Origin: Diaporthe sp. PMI_573
Taxonomy: Eukaryota > Ascomycota > Sordariomycetes > Diaporthales > Diaporthaceae
DNA: 64,000 nucleotides
Reading direction: 5' to 3'
Assembly (NCBI GenBank): GCA_021399435.1
Contig: JAJTUP010000118.1
Coordinates: 88,189-152,188, forward strand
The position numbers and the translations under genes were made by a program. The notes beneath the pieces are model-generated. The model did not search any database. It was not told the origin of the DNA and worked only from the letters and a program-made list of their open reading frames with translations. Shown here piece by piece: positions 33,941 through 43,518 of this stretch (positions are counted from its first letter, which is position 1; every line of letters begins with the position of its first letter).

Positions 33941-34965
33941 GTGGTGACGTGGGGATGGAAGGTGCACTGAAGCCAGTCAATGCTGGCAGGATGGGGTTTT
34001 GGCTAGACCTCCTCTTTCCACCCTCGTTTGGGAAGGAGGTCTCGACCTCAGTCAAGTGGCTTTTGAGTTGCAGCAAACAGTTGGTTGAATCGGGTATCTG
34101 CCCTGATTATGGGTGAACCCGAGCCCTGAGGTCTTTTCTGGTTAGCAAAGTCGGAAAGGAGGGCGATTTCTTGGCCCGTGGTGAAGACGAATGCAACGAT
34201 GAGACGAGACGAGTTGAGTTGAGTTGAGATGAGTTGGGGTGTGGTGAGGCGAGGTGAGGTGAGGTGACTGAGATGATGATGGATGGGATGGGACAACGCG
34301 ATGCAGCGCGACCGTAGCTTGGTGCCACCAGTCAAAAGGACGCTCTCCAAAGAGATTGCTTCGTCAATAATTCGGGCACAATCTCTGCCAGATGAGTTCC
34401 AGTCGAGGTCCAAATCCAAACCCACAGCCAAAGTCAGAGTGAAAGTCAAAGTCAAAGTCGCGGTTGCCGCTGCACCTGAAGCTGCAGTTGACATGACAGT
34501 TGCGGTTGGCAGCTAATAATAAAACGGGCAGGGCAACGCGGCAAGGCACGACCAGACACGCTGACACGATGCAACTGAGGCGCTCGGGTGCGCTTACCTT
34601 TTGTGTATTCCTTCCTCTCCCTTTCTCTCGTCCTCGGTTTTCGATTTTCTTGTCTGGACAGGCAGTTGTGCCACCACTTATAATGACTGACACTCGATCT
34701 CCAAAATGCAAAATAACGAACGGTTGAATGCTCGGTCAGCAGCGGTGGCATGCGGTTGCTTTCCGTGTGCCGCCCGCCTATTTCTGGGCAGCCCTCAGGC
34801 AGAAAGGGGCTAATCAACGGTTATTAATAAAGGAAAAGTGGTGTAAAAAGAGGGAGCAAGGGGTAAGGTGTAGTGTAGGTAATAAGTGTTTTATAGCTTA
34901 AACTGTGAAGGATTTAAAAATTTAATTGGGGGGGGGAAGCAGTCCAAAACCCATTTAAGCTAACC
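33941..34965. other. Promoter side of the zinc-finger gene; simple repeats
   Basis: Contains GAGTT/GAGGT-type low-complexity tracts at about 34200-34265 and GTCAAA tracts at about 34425-34460. These give spurious ORFs on both strands. No gene recognised. Confidence 0.45.
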
Positions 34966-35727
34966 CTAAAAGAGGAAGGTGTGCTTAGTTAAGGCCCACT
35001 TAAGTATATGGATGGATGGATGGATTTTATTTCGCCTCTGGTCGCTGGACATTCGCATTTCCTGTTCAACGGTTTTGCGAATCATTGCCGGTGTAGCGTC
35101 TCCAATGTGATCCTCGGGCACCCTGGATGTGTCCACTGTGCAGAACACCGGCTTTGGAGTCGCCGATCGGGCCGTAGATGGAGATTGGATGGGAGTACTA
35201 ACGGGTGTCATTCTGGCCGCGTCTGCATATGTCCGGCCCGGCGATCGTGGTGCCTGAGCCTTACTCAGTGTATCCAGCTGTAGTCGGGTCTGCTCCAGCT
35301 TGTCGCAAACCTGGGTAAGCTGCTGTCGGACTTGCGATAATTCTTGTGCCATCTGGGCCGTAGTCCTAGTAACTTCCTCAGCCATGCGGTCCCTAAGCTT
35401 AGCAAACTCGAGCTGAAATTCCGCCTTCATCGATTCCATTCTCTTATTGAAATCTTGTTCCAGGAGTCGTTTTAGGCTCTGGGCAACCTCGCTCATGCTA
35501 CCAGCTGCCTTAGGCGCGGCCCGTTTCTTAGCTCGGGTATGACTCGGAGTTCCCTCACTGCTCTCCTCTTCCTGCCATTCCATAGCACCTTTTTGCTGCT
35601 TGGATTCCAACGCCCTCGTCGTTCTGGTCCTTTTACGCAGGGGACGATGACATCCCCCGCCCGGAACATCCTGTTCACCTTCCATGACGACAATGACGTC
35701 TGATGCGGGGTTCGCAACACCAGACAT
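34966..35727 (-). pseudogene. Tad-like LINE ORF1 fragment
   Basis: ATG at 35727 (MSGVANPASDVIVVMEGEQD). A basic region is followed by a coiled coil (FNKRMESMKAEFQLEFAKLR and on to LEQTRLQLDTLSKA), then RTYADAARM and VFCTVDTSRVPEDHIGDATP and MIRKTVEQEMRMSSDQRRN, the typical order in fungal Tad-type LINE ORF1 proteins. After RRN the frame enters (ATCC)n sequence and stops, so the CCHC knuckles and the whole of ORF2 are missing. Unlike the usual 5'-truncated LINE copies, this one keeps the 5' end and has lost the 3' end. Confidence 0.72.
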
Positions 35728-36589
35728 CCACCAGTGGCCAGAATCTCCGCCAAGCGGCCACCAGGTATTTCAAAGGTTGTAAAGAAGACAAAATATTTAG
35801 ATTCGAGATCCGAAACCAATTGCAGGATTCCGTCTGAGGGGGTCGTCTCGGAACTGTCAGATGTGACGGGTCTTATATAGAGGTGCTGCCAGTGTCTCTC
35901 GTCGATGAAATGCAGCTAACCTCGAATCGGCTATGCATTCGGTGGCCCGAAGCGATCTAAGAGATTAAGACGGCTTGCTCACCAAATGCAACGCATATGA
36001 CTGACCAGCGCCACATGAACCACAGGCAGCCCCCTGCCGGAGAAAAAGGGCGACCTACAGACGCCTCGCGAGAGCTACTTGGCCAGACGAAACTTGCACG
36101 GACCAATCCACCAATTGCACATGTCGCGAGTCATTCCATGCCGCTCGGCAATTCCATCCCGGGATCCCGTAGCGTTCTAGAGTGCGGAGGAAATTGGCGA
36201 GGGGGTGGCAAAGACCAGGAACCTCAACAATCAGCCGATTTCCCCTGATGTGGGAAGCTCCAAGTTCACGCGCTTTATACTTTGTAGAGTGGCATGCAGC
36301 AACATTGGTGTCCTGCATATTGGACGGGAAGGGGAAGTACAGAGGCTCTTGGGTTATTGGGAGGAAAAAGACTTATAGCGAAATATGTACCCAACAGCAA
36401 ATACAGTACCCTGTTGACTTTGAAGGCCATTCACTGCAGACTCGGCGGGACTTTTATACTATATTTTCTATAAACTTTGTTAACATTTGGGGTAAGTACC
36501 TTTTATACTATATACCCCGCAAAAAGGTACATAGTGTCCGGGCATGTGTCCTGACCAGCTGACTGTCCAGACCGGCTGACTGTCCAACC

Positions 36590-36684
36590 ACGTTAGTGTT
36601 TTTTAATTCGGGCACATGGGGCGGCATGATTAGTCAGAAAAAGGTACGCGGTATCCGATTTGGGGTACGCGAATATCCTCTTTC
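36590..36684 (+). repeat. Relic of the right end of the 733-bp TIR element
   Basis: It matches about 46085-46179 nearly base for base (TTAGTGTTTTTTAATTCGGG, then GATTAGTCAGAAAAAGGT). Several differences in the terminal repeat are G to A or C to T (GTGCGCGGCATCC becomes GTACGCGGTATCC), as expected from repeat-induced point mutation. Confidence 0.7.
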
Positions 36685-36839
36685 ATTTTTGGTGATGTTT
36701 TGGGCGCCGGTGACACGGATGCACTAAACCTATTCCATGTATACACTAATCCTAATACGGCTAGATACTAACCCTAAATGGGAGAGTTTTTGACGTAAAT
36801 TACTGCCAAAAACCCCGTTAGGAATTTGACCGTCAAATA

Positions 36840-36862
36840 CCGTTTTTGACGGTCAAAAACGG
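36840..36862. other. Perfect 23-bp palindrome
   Basis: CCGTTTTTGAC and GGTCAAAAACGG mirror each other around one central base; another GACCGTCAAA half site lies just upstream. Function unknown. Confidence 0.6.
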
Positions 36863-37058
36863 AATCCCATTTGCGACATGTGATAGTGGCAGTCATCGAA
36901 ATGAGCGTCGACCCATTTTTTAAGTTTTTAACATGTGAAATAAACAGTTCTCCTAGACCTGCATTGAGACATCTCGCCATGCTTGCGTAGCAAAGGCATC
37001 GGTCCTGGTAATGATATCAGCACGATATTGCCGCCGGTGAACCTAGAAGAATGCCTTC

Positions 37059-37253
37059 TGTCAGATGTGACGGGTGCTTTGGGTTAGGTGCCTGAGGCAT
37101 CAATGGTTGAATCATGACAAAACCAGCCCCCTTACGGGTGGGGTCCCACCAAAAGAACCAAGACAAGACATCATCACAATACACCCAGTTACCACCCCAT
37201 CAATTGGACCATAATTACACGTCCCACATACCTAAAAGGGTGATAATCTGACA
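37059..37253 (+). repeat. 5' LTR of the Copia element
   Basis: Begins TGTCAGATGTGACGGGTGC and ends GATAATCTGACA. TGTCAGAT is inverted at the end as ATCTGACA. Confidence 0.95.
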
Positions 37254-37287
37254 ATTAAGAGTCTCACTGCCTCAAGCCGATTCAAAT

Positions 37288-38520
37288 ATGACTGACTACG
37301 TCAATACGAGGACCCTTAATGCATTCCTAGCGAAACCAGAAGATTGGAACGACTGGAACCACGAGTTCAAACTCCAGGCCAAAACGCATGGACTCCAATC
37401 CCACATCAAAGAAAAGACTTCCCTCATCCCCCGTCCAAAACTACCAGACATTCGTCGAAAGAGATACACGAAGAAACCGCATATGCAGCGAAATGCAAGA
37501 TCGCAAACCATACACGACGAGGAGGAAGATGAGGATATTATTCAAGAAAGAGGAAGCGGCGAATGGACGATGACCGACCTTACGGACAACGGAGTTAAGG
37601 CATTCAACCTAGACCTTACTTGGTATAAACAACTTGAAACCACCTATAAGGAAGAAAACCAGGCCGTTGAAAAACTTACCAAATGGGTACTCCAAACGGT
37701 TTCCCCAGCATACAAATCCACATGTTGCGGGGAGGACGACCTACTATGGCAATGGCACCAGAATCTGGAAAACAGATGTGCCTTGACCAAGACGGATGAG
37801 AAGACAGAAGTCTTAGCATCTTATAAACAAGCCATCAGACCACCCCGAAATATCCGGGAAGCTTCAGCATGGGTTAATCGGTGGGAAGATGTCATGGCGA
37901 GAGGACTCAAACAGGGCCTCTCAACTACCCAAGACCCAGTTGTCTGGGTACCAGATCTGCTTCAAGCAATCGGAGGAATTCTCCCGGTCTGGACAACAAT
38001 GTTCCGGCAAACAAGACGTCAAGCGATAGCCGATGGGAGCCTCAAGTTTCGCGAAGTAGGGAACGACCTCCGTCAAGAAATCGCAGCACTGGGTGTACAG
38101 AAGACTGTACGAGCCACAAAAGGTGCTTTTGCGACGACGTACGATGGTGTAAAAGACCATGGCAGCGAAAAAGGGGACGCCCACGCTGCAGAGGATCAAA
38201 TACCACTCCGAAGAGGTGCGACTGGTTCACGTAGAGGCACAGGCGAAAAAAGGAATCTACAGCCCGTGGAAGATCCAGCTCAAGGATGTCCTGCCTGCAG
38301 AATGCCCCACGCCCTCGCGAAATGCTTTTACGTCTTTCCGGACCAAGCTTTTGAAGGCTTCAAGCCTAGAAGCTACTTGAAAAAGAGAGCTGAAGAAGCA
38401 CTTGAAAATGATGCTGACCTCCAAGCACAGGTCCGAGCCCTCAAGGGTCCGAGATCGAAATCCAAGTCCAAAACCCCTCGTCCGACGAAAGAAGAAGCCG
38501 TCGAGGAAGTCGATGATTGA
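37288..38520 (+). CDS. Copia gag polyprotein
   Basis: ATG 35 bp after the 5' LTR; 410 residues (MTDYVNTRTLNAFLAKPEDW). The central part is helical, as in Copia capsid proteins. Near the C-terminus is a single zinc knuckle, CPACRMPHALAKC (CxxCxxxHxxxxC), followed by a Lys/Glu-rich tail ending EAVEEVDD. The stop is a UGA at 38518-38520. The next codon in the same frame opens pol, so gag-pol would be made by reading through this one stop. Gag packages the RNA into virus-like particles in the cytoplasm. Confidence 0.88.
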   Translation: MTDYVNTRTLNAFLAKPEDWNDWNHEFKLQAKTHGLQSHIKEKTSLIPRPKLPDIRRKRYTKKPHMQRNARSQTIHDEEEDEDIIQERGSGEWTMTDLTDNGVKAFNLDLTWYKQLETTYKEENQAVEKLTKWVLQTVSPAYKSTCCGEDDLLWQWHQNLENRCALTKTDEKTEVLASYKQAIRPPRNIREASAWVNRWEDVMARGLKQGLSTTQDPVVWVPDLLQAIGGILPVWTTMFRQTRRQAIADGSLKFREVGNDLRQEIAALGVQKTVRATKGAFATTYDGVKDHGSEKGDAHAAEDQIPLRRGATGSRRGTGEKRNLQPVEDPAQGCPACRMPHALAKCFYVFPDQAFEGFKPRSYLKKRAEEALENDADLQAQVRALKGPRSKSKSKTPRPTKEEAVEEVDD

Positions 38521-41500
38521 CTCCCGGGGTACTGTGTTGCCAGTATAGAAGCTAGGGGAGCTTTTGCCATAAACGCAGAAGAATACCCTCTTCGACACTC
38601 GGTGATACTTGACCCAGCGAGTACGATCTCGATCACGAACAACAACGAGCGTCTGTTCAACACGAGACCAGCCACACACGATGACTACCTGTGGGCCGGA
38701 GACAGACAGCTGCCAGTACTCGCATACGGCACAATGCCGGTCCGCACTGGACCGACCGTCCTACACCTCGAAAACGTTGCCCTCTGCCCGCGACTCCTCA
38801 CAACACTCGTCTCTCTCAGACAACTCCGAAGGAAGGGCATCTTCTGGGATAACGAACATGACCCAACAACACTGAAACGACGTGACAGGTCGACCCTGTG
38901 CAAACTCAGGGATATTCACGGCCAATATGTCATCGACTACCAACCACACGAAATACAAAGTTCCTTCAACACATGGAGGAAGAAACACACTACCTACACC
39001 AAAAGGAGACCACTCACAGGCGAAGCCATCCTCTGGCACGGCCGTCTTGGTCACCCAGGCCCCAGCGCGCTTGAACACCTCGTTTCTTCATCTCAGGGGG
39101 TGCGCATCCAGGGACCAACAACAGTCGAATGTGAAGCTTGTGCCTTAGCCAAGATCACGAGGCAAATCCGTCGAGCACCGAGGGAGATCCTCGAACGAGA
39201 AGGCGAAAGGATAGCACTTGACTTTCACGACTATGAACCAGGGATCAACAACTATACGTCGCAACTATTGCTCACCTGCAGAGCATCAGGACTCATCTGG
39301 GATTACTACCTCGAAAGTCGTGATAGCGAAACCCTCCTCACGGTTCTGAAATCATTCCTGGGGATGATGAAGACGCAATACAACACCAAGGTCAAGATCA
39401 TCGAATGTGACGGAGAACTGTTCAGCCGCAGACGAGCTGTCAGAGAATTTCTCGAGTCAAAACATATCAAGATCGAGCCCTCAGCACCCAACACACAAGC
39501 ACAAAACGGAGGAGCCGAGCGCTCAGGGGGTGTGATCAAGGAGAAGATGCGTGCAATGCGAACAAGCTCAAAACTCCCACACTCTCTTTGGCCCGAAATT
39601 GGACGAACAACCGTCTACCTCAACAACCGAACACCAAATTACGGACTGGACTGGAAGACACCCTACTACCAATTTCACTCAGCGATTGCCAAACGCTTGG
39701 GTATCCCACGACCAGATCCAAGACCAGACCAGGCGCACCTTCGCGTTTTTGGCTGCAAGGCCTACGCGATGACCTCAGACGCACAGCTCAAGAAAAGAAG
39801 ACGTCAGCGTCTCGAGCCACGTGCATGGATTGGTTACCTTGTTGGATACCGATCATCGAACATCTACCGGATATGGATTCCCTCTACCGGAAAGATTGTC
39901 AATACAAGAGACGTGATCTTTAATGAGCACGAAGTGTTTGATGGGAATTGGGAAGGCTTCAAAGATGAGCTTCTCACCACAGACATCAATCGTCTCGCGG
40001 AGTGGACAAGAAAATACGCCCTCCCAGACAATGACACAATATCGGAACCGGAAGGAGAAGATCTAATTGAAGAAGACTCCCCGGAAGAAACCTCCGAAGA
40101 AACTCAAGGACCTGTTGCCGATAGCATCCAGGAGGCAGACGTAGAGACTGCAGAGGATGATCGCTCCGAGGCGGACCGAGAAAACGGCCCCTACACAGAA
40201 GCCAAATTCACCCTGCTACCTACTCCTCCTCGATCGCCGCCATCAGCCCTGCTCACACACACAATTCAAACCCAGTCTGACCAAGAAATGCCGTCTACTG
40301 AAGAAAATCAAAAGACAAGCCCGTGGCAGGCCGCATTCATCGCTGGCACAAAATCTGCCCGGATGGCCAAGTCAGAGGGAAAATACCTGACGAAGGCACA
40401 AATTGAAAGGCGCTTGCGTCAGGGGGTGAAGTTGAAAAGAAACAACCTCCCCGAACCGCCAAGATGGCACAATGACCTGGATAATCATCCACTTGGACCA
40501 ATGTTCAGACAAGCAGAAGCTGACCATCTACAGAGCCATACCGAGATGAGATCATGGACCGAGATCCTCAAGAAAGACAGCCGCGCAGCAAGAAAACAAA
40601 TCCTTGACTGCATGTGGGTGTATGTCTACAAATTCAACAAGCATGGCGTTCTTCAGAAATGCAAAGCAAGACTCGTGGTCCGCGGAGATCAACAAGCGCG
40701 AGGACAAACCCAAGAAACCTACGCAGCCACTCTTGCGGGACGGTCATTCAGAACACTCATCGCCATCGCAAATAAGTTTGATCTCGAGCTGATCCAATAC
40801 GACGTTGTCAATGCGTTCGTGCACGCTCCTATCGATCAAGATATCTTCATGAGAATGCCTCGAGGATACGAGAAGAAGGGCACAATCTTGATGCTGAACA
40901 AAGCACTCTATGGGCTGCGGATTTCACCACTGCTCTGGCAAAAGGAATTCACAAAGACACTTGCCCAATGTGGATACAAACAAGTCCCACATGAACCCTG
41001 CTGCTACACCAAGAACGGCATCCTGGTCTTCTTCTACGTAGACGATATTATCGTTGCGTATAGAAAGAACCGACAAGATCAAGTCGATGAACTGGCCCAC
41101 CAGCTCCAAGAGAAGTATAAAATCAGTGGAGGGGACCGGATTCAATGGTTCCTGGGCATGGAGATCCTCAGAGATCGTCCAAACAGACGGATCTGGCTGG
41201 CTCAGACCGCATACATTGAGAAGATTGCCAAACTGGCTAACAAGAAAAATCTCTCCCACACAGTCCCCATGACAGCCGAAGAGCTGGTGCCTCGAATCGA
41301 CGCCGCCACAGAAGCTGAAGTCCAGGCCTACCAACGAAAGATCGGATCGCTCCTATTCGCCGCCATTTCCACACGACCAGATATTGCATTTGCCACGTCA
41401 AGGCTTGCAAGATTCCTGACAAATCCGAGTCGAAAACACCAAGATGCTGCCGACCGCGTGCTGCTGTACCTCGAACGCACCAAACACCTTGCTCTTTGCT

Positions 41501-42066
41501 TCAAGGACACCGAAGAGTTGGTTGTCGCAAGCGATGCTTCATTCGCAGACAACACCCTCGATCGGAAAAGTTCCCAGGCATTCGCAATGAAACTGTTTGG
41601 AGGCCTGATTGGATGGAGAGCAAACAAGCAAGACACGGTCACTACATCAACAACGGAGGCAGAGCTTCTAGCTCTTGCTCAAGCAGCAAAAGAAACACTA
41701 TTTGTGAGCCGGCTCCTCACAGAACTTTCAGTGGACCTGGACAACAAGCGAATCAAGATCGAATGTGACAACACACAAACAATCAAACTGGTCAACTCAG
41801 AAGTCACAACACTCAAGACCAAATTACGACATGTGGACATACACAATCACTGGCTGCGGCAGGAAACTCAACGAGGAACAATCCAGGTGGAATACACACC
41901 TTCAGCAGAAATGATGGCAGATGGGTTGACAAAGGCATTACCGGCTGGAAAGTGGAAAGGATTCCTCCACCAGTTGGGCCTAAAAGATGTGAAAACAAGA
42001 CATGGAGAGACAACCCTACGGGAAGACCCCATAAATAACAGACTAAAAGCAGTTGAAGGGGAGTAA
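38521..42066 (+). CDS. Copia pol polyprotein (protease, integrase, reverse transcriptase, RNase H)
   Basis: About 1181 residues in the same frame as gag, starting right after its UGA; the first ATG-like start is far inside the protease, which supports readthrough rather than separate initiation. Protease: VILDPASTISI. Integrase: zinc site WHGRLGHPG..ECEACALAK, then catalytic residues in ALDFHDY, IIECDGELFS and NGGAERSGG. Reverse transcriptase: YDVVNAFVHAPIDQDIFMRM and VFFYVDDIIVAY with the YVDD box. RNase H: VVASDASFADN, TTSTTEAELLAL and IECDNTQT. The integrase-before-RT order defines Copia/Ty1. No internal stop or frameshift is seen. It is probably the only autonomous, currently competent element in the window. 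Confidence 0.93.
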   Translation, partial: LPGYCVASIEARGAFAINAEEYPLRHSVILDPASTISITNNNERLFNTRPATHDDYLWAGDRQLPVLAYGTMPVRTGPTVLHLENVALCPRLLTTLVSLRQLRRKGIFWDNEHDPTTLKRRDRSTLCKLRDIHGQYVIDYQPHEIQSSFNTWRKKHTTYTKRRPLTGEAILWHGRLGHPGPSALEHLVSSSQGVRIQGPTTVECEACALAKITRQIRRAPREILEREGERIALDFHDYEPGINNYTSQLLLTCRASGLIWDYYLESRDSETLLTVLKSFLGMMKTQYNTKVKIIECDGELFSRRRAVREFLESKHIKIEPSAPNTQAQNGGAERSGGVIKEKMRAMRTSSKLPHSLWPEIGRTTVYLNNRTPNYGLDWKTPYYQFHSAIAKRLGIPRPDPRPDQAHLRVFGCKAYAMTSDAQLKKRRRQRLEPRAWIGYLVGYRSSNIYRIWIPSTGKIVNTRDVIFNEHEVFDGNWEGFKDELLTTDINRLAEWTRKYALPDNDTISEPEGEDLIEEDSPEETSEETQGPVADSIQEADVETAEDDRSEADRENGPYTEAKFTLLPTPPRSPPSALLTHTIQTQSDQEMPSTEENQKTSPWQAAFIAGTKSARMAKSEGKYLTKAQIERRLRQGVKLKRNNLPEPPRWHNDLDNHPLGPMFRQAEADHLQSHTEMRSWTEILKKDSRAARKQILDCMWVYVYKFNKHGVLQKCKARLVVRGDQQARGQTQETYAATLAGRSFRTLIAIANKFDLELIQYDVVNAFVHAPIDQDIFMRMPRGYEKKGTILMLNKALYGLRISPLLWQKEFTKTLAQCGYKQVPHEPCCYTKNGILVFFYVDDIIVAYRKNRQDQVDELAHQLQEKYKISGGDRIQWFLGMEILRDRPNRRIWLAQTAYIEKIAKLANKKNLSHTVPMTAEELVPRIDAATEAEVQAYQRKIGSLLFAAISTRPDIAFATSRLARFLTNPSRKHQDAADRVLLYLERTKHLALCFKDTEELVVASDASFADNTLDRKSSQAFAMKLFGGLIGWRANKQDTVTTSTTEAELLALAQAAKETLFVSRLLTELSVDLDNKRIKIECDNTQTIKLVNSEVTTLKTKLRHVDIHNHWLRQETQRGTIQVEYTPSAEMMADGLTKALPAGKWKGFLHQLGLKDVKTRHGETTLREDPINNRLKAVEGE

Positions 42067-42103
42067 AACGCAGACTCCCAGTACCTGCGAGTCTGAGGGG
42101 GTG

Positions 42104-42298
42104 TGTCAGATGTGACGGGTGCTTTGGGTTAGGTGCCTGAGGCATCAATGGTTGAATCATGACAAAACCAGCCCCCTTACGGGTGGGGTCCCACCAAAAG
42201 AACCAAGACAAGACATCATCACAATACACCCAGTTACCACCCCATCAATTGGACCATAATTACACGTCCCACATACCTAAAAGGGTGATAATCTGACA
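42104..42298 (+). repeat. 3' LTR of the Copia element
   Basis: Same length and, by eye, same sequence as the 5' LTR, indicating a recent insertion. Confidence 0.95.
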
Positions 42299-42840
42299 TT
42301 AATATTTAAAACCGGCCTGCAGCCACACCAACCCCTCTAAACTAACAAATCAATTGAAAATAAGCAATTAGAAGCAGTTGGCACCAATACGTGCCAGCTT
42401 GTATTGATCTTTTCGCCCTGGGTGGGTGCTGGGGTTGGCTAAAGTTGGTAGACTTGCTAAAAATCCGCCACTATCTGATAAAAACCACTATGTGATGAAC
42501 CACGTTATCCCAATTTTTCGCCTTGAAAATCTGTACGACCTTAAGAGGGCGTAACGCTTAGTCCTTTAAAAATAATCAGAGGAAGTAGGGACTTGCCCGT
42601 GGCTGAGATACACTCAAGAAAGGAGGTCTAAGCCCGTGAATTGAAGTCCTTCTGAAGTAAGCCACTATGAGCCTAGGGATGCCACAATGACGCTCAAGGG
42701 ATAACTGTCTTTGTGACAGCATACCCTAGGGTAGCCTCAAAAAAAACTACAGTACTTGAAATAATCTGCTGAAGGTACTGCCACAAGCTCGTAATTCACG
42801 AATATCCTCCCACGTTTCAGAGTCTCGGTGCTCACAATTG
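42299..42840. other. No gene recognised
   Basis: AT-rich sequence after the Copia element; no supported ORF. Confidence 0.4.
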
Positions 42841-43050
42841 ATTGTACTGTACCATTACCTTTGGCGGCCTAGGACTCGTTGCGTATCTCAGCTCGTAGAG
42901 AAGTGCTGTGAGAAACCCGAGCGTCCCCAGACAGAGGGGAATGAGTGTGCCTGGACCGGACCATCTGAACTGGACGCCGCCCCACGAACTAGCGATCAGA
43001 AACAGAGTGCCTGACGGGATGAAGAGGCAAGTTAATCTTGTTTTCATTTT
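42841..43050 (-). pseudogene. Fragment of a major-facilitator (multidrug type) transporter
   Basis: The minus frame reads KTRLTCLFIPSGTLFLIASS, then WGGVQFRWSGPGTLIPLCLG and TLGFLTALLYELRYA. Two hydrophobic helices separated by WGG...W..PGTLIPL match the middle region of 14-helix MFS drug transporters (family pattern FLIxxSWGGxxxxWxSxxTLxPLxxG). Only about 65 of some 550 residues remain; a 383-bp MITE sits about 90 bp further along. Confidence 0.6.
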
Positions 43051-43135
43051 GCCCTGCTTTCAATGTTGAATTTTTTCGTCCCTCGAGTCTGGGTTTCCCA
43101 CGCGGTTTTCCCAGCTTCTTGACGTGAATGCGGAG

Positions 43136-43518
43136 TAGGGATGCCCACTTGTACGAGTACATGTACGACTTTTTAGGCTTACCCTTTTGGGACATATTGT
43201 AGCTTCATTTGTCGCAAATCTCGTGATATTTTTAACATTCTCATCGTCAACGAAGCTAGCGATAGCTTTTCCCTCCATTGTATCCTCCTCTTCCTGGCAG
43301 AAGTACTGCATATATGTCTTCTAGTTCCTTCCAGTCCTTCTCATCTAGTTGATCCCATCGTGAGCTTTTCTTGGTCCGGCAGCTCCTGACACTAAACCTA
43401 AAACGGCAATTGGACAAAGTCACTTTTACTCAAGATGTACGAGTACATGTACGAGTACGAACCTTCTCGTACTCGTACACTGTACGAAAGGTCTCGTACA
43501 TGTACCTGGGCATCCCTA
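43136..43518 (+). mobile_element. 383-bp MITE, copy 1
   Basis: Ends are TAGGGATGCCCA and TGGGCATCCCTA, and the subterminal parts are rich in GTACGAGTACATGTACGA repeats. Same length as the inverted copy at 63218-63600, with only two differences noticed in the central part. The TA at each end suggests a Tc1/mariner-mobilised MITE. Confidence 0.88.

Larger units (their letters stand above)
35728..37058. other. Spacer with Copia-LTR-like scrap; no gene
   Basis: At about 35857 the sequence TGTCAGATGTGACGGGT matches the first 17 bases of the Copia LTR at 37059 and then diverges; it may be a relic of another insertion. Several short ORFs lack recognisable content. Confidence 0.4.
37059..42298 (+). 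mobile_element. Full-length Copia (Ty1) retrotransposon, 5240 bp
   Basis: It has two 195-bp LTRs, identical by eye, around gag and pol genes. A polypurine tract (GAGGGGGTG) sits directly before the 3' LTR. Flanking 5-mers differ (CCTTC on the left, TTAAT on the right), so no target duplication is visible. Confidence 0.95.

Noticed and set aside
34048..34494. Leu/Thr-rich minus ORF upstream of the zinc-finger gene
   Set aside because: It arises from GAGTT and GTCAAA simple repeats.
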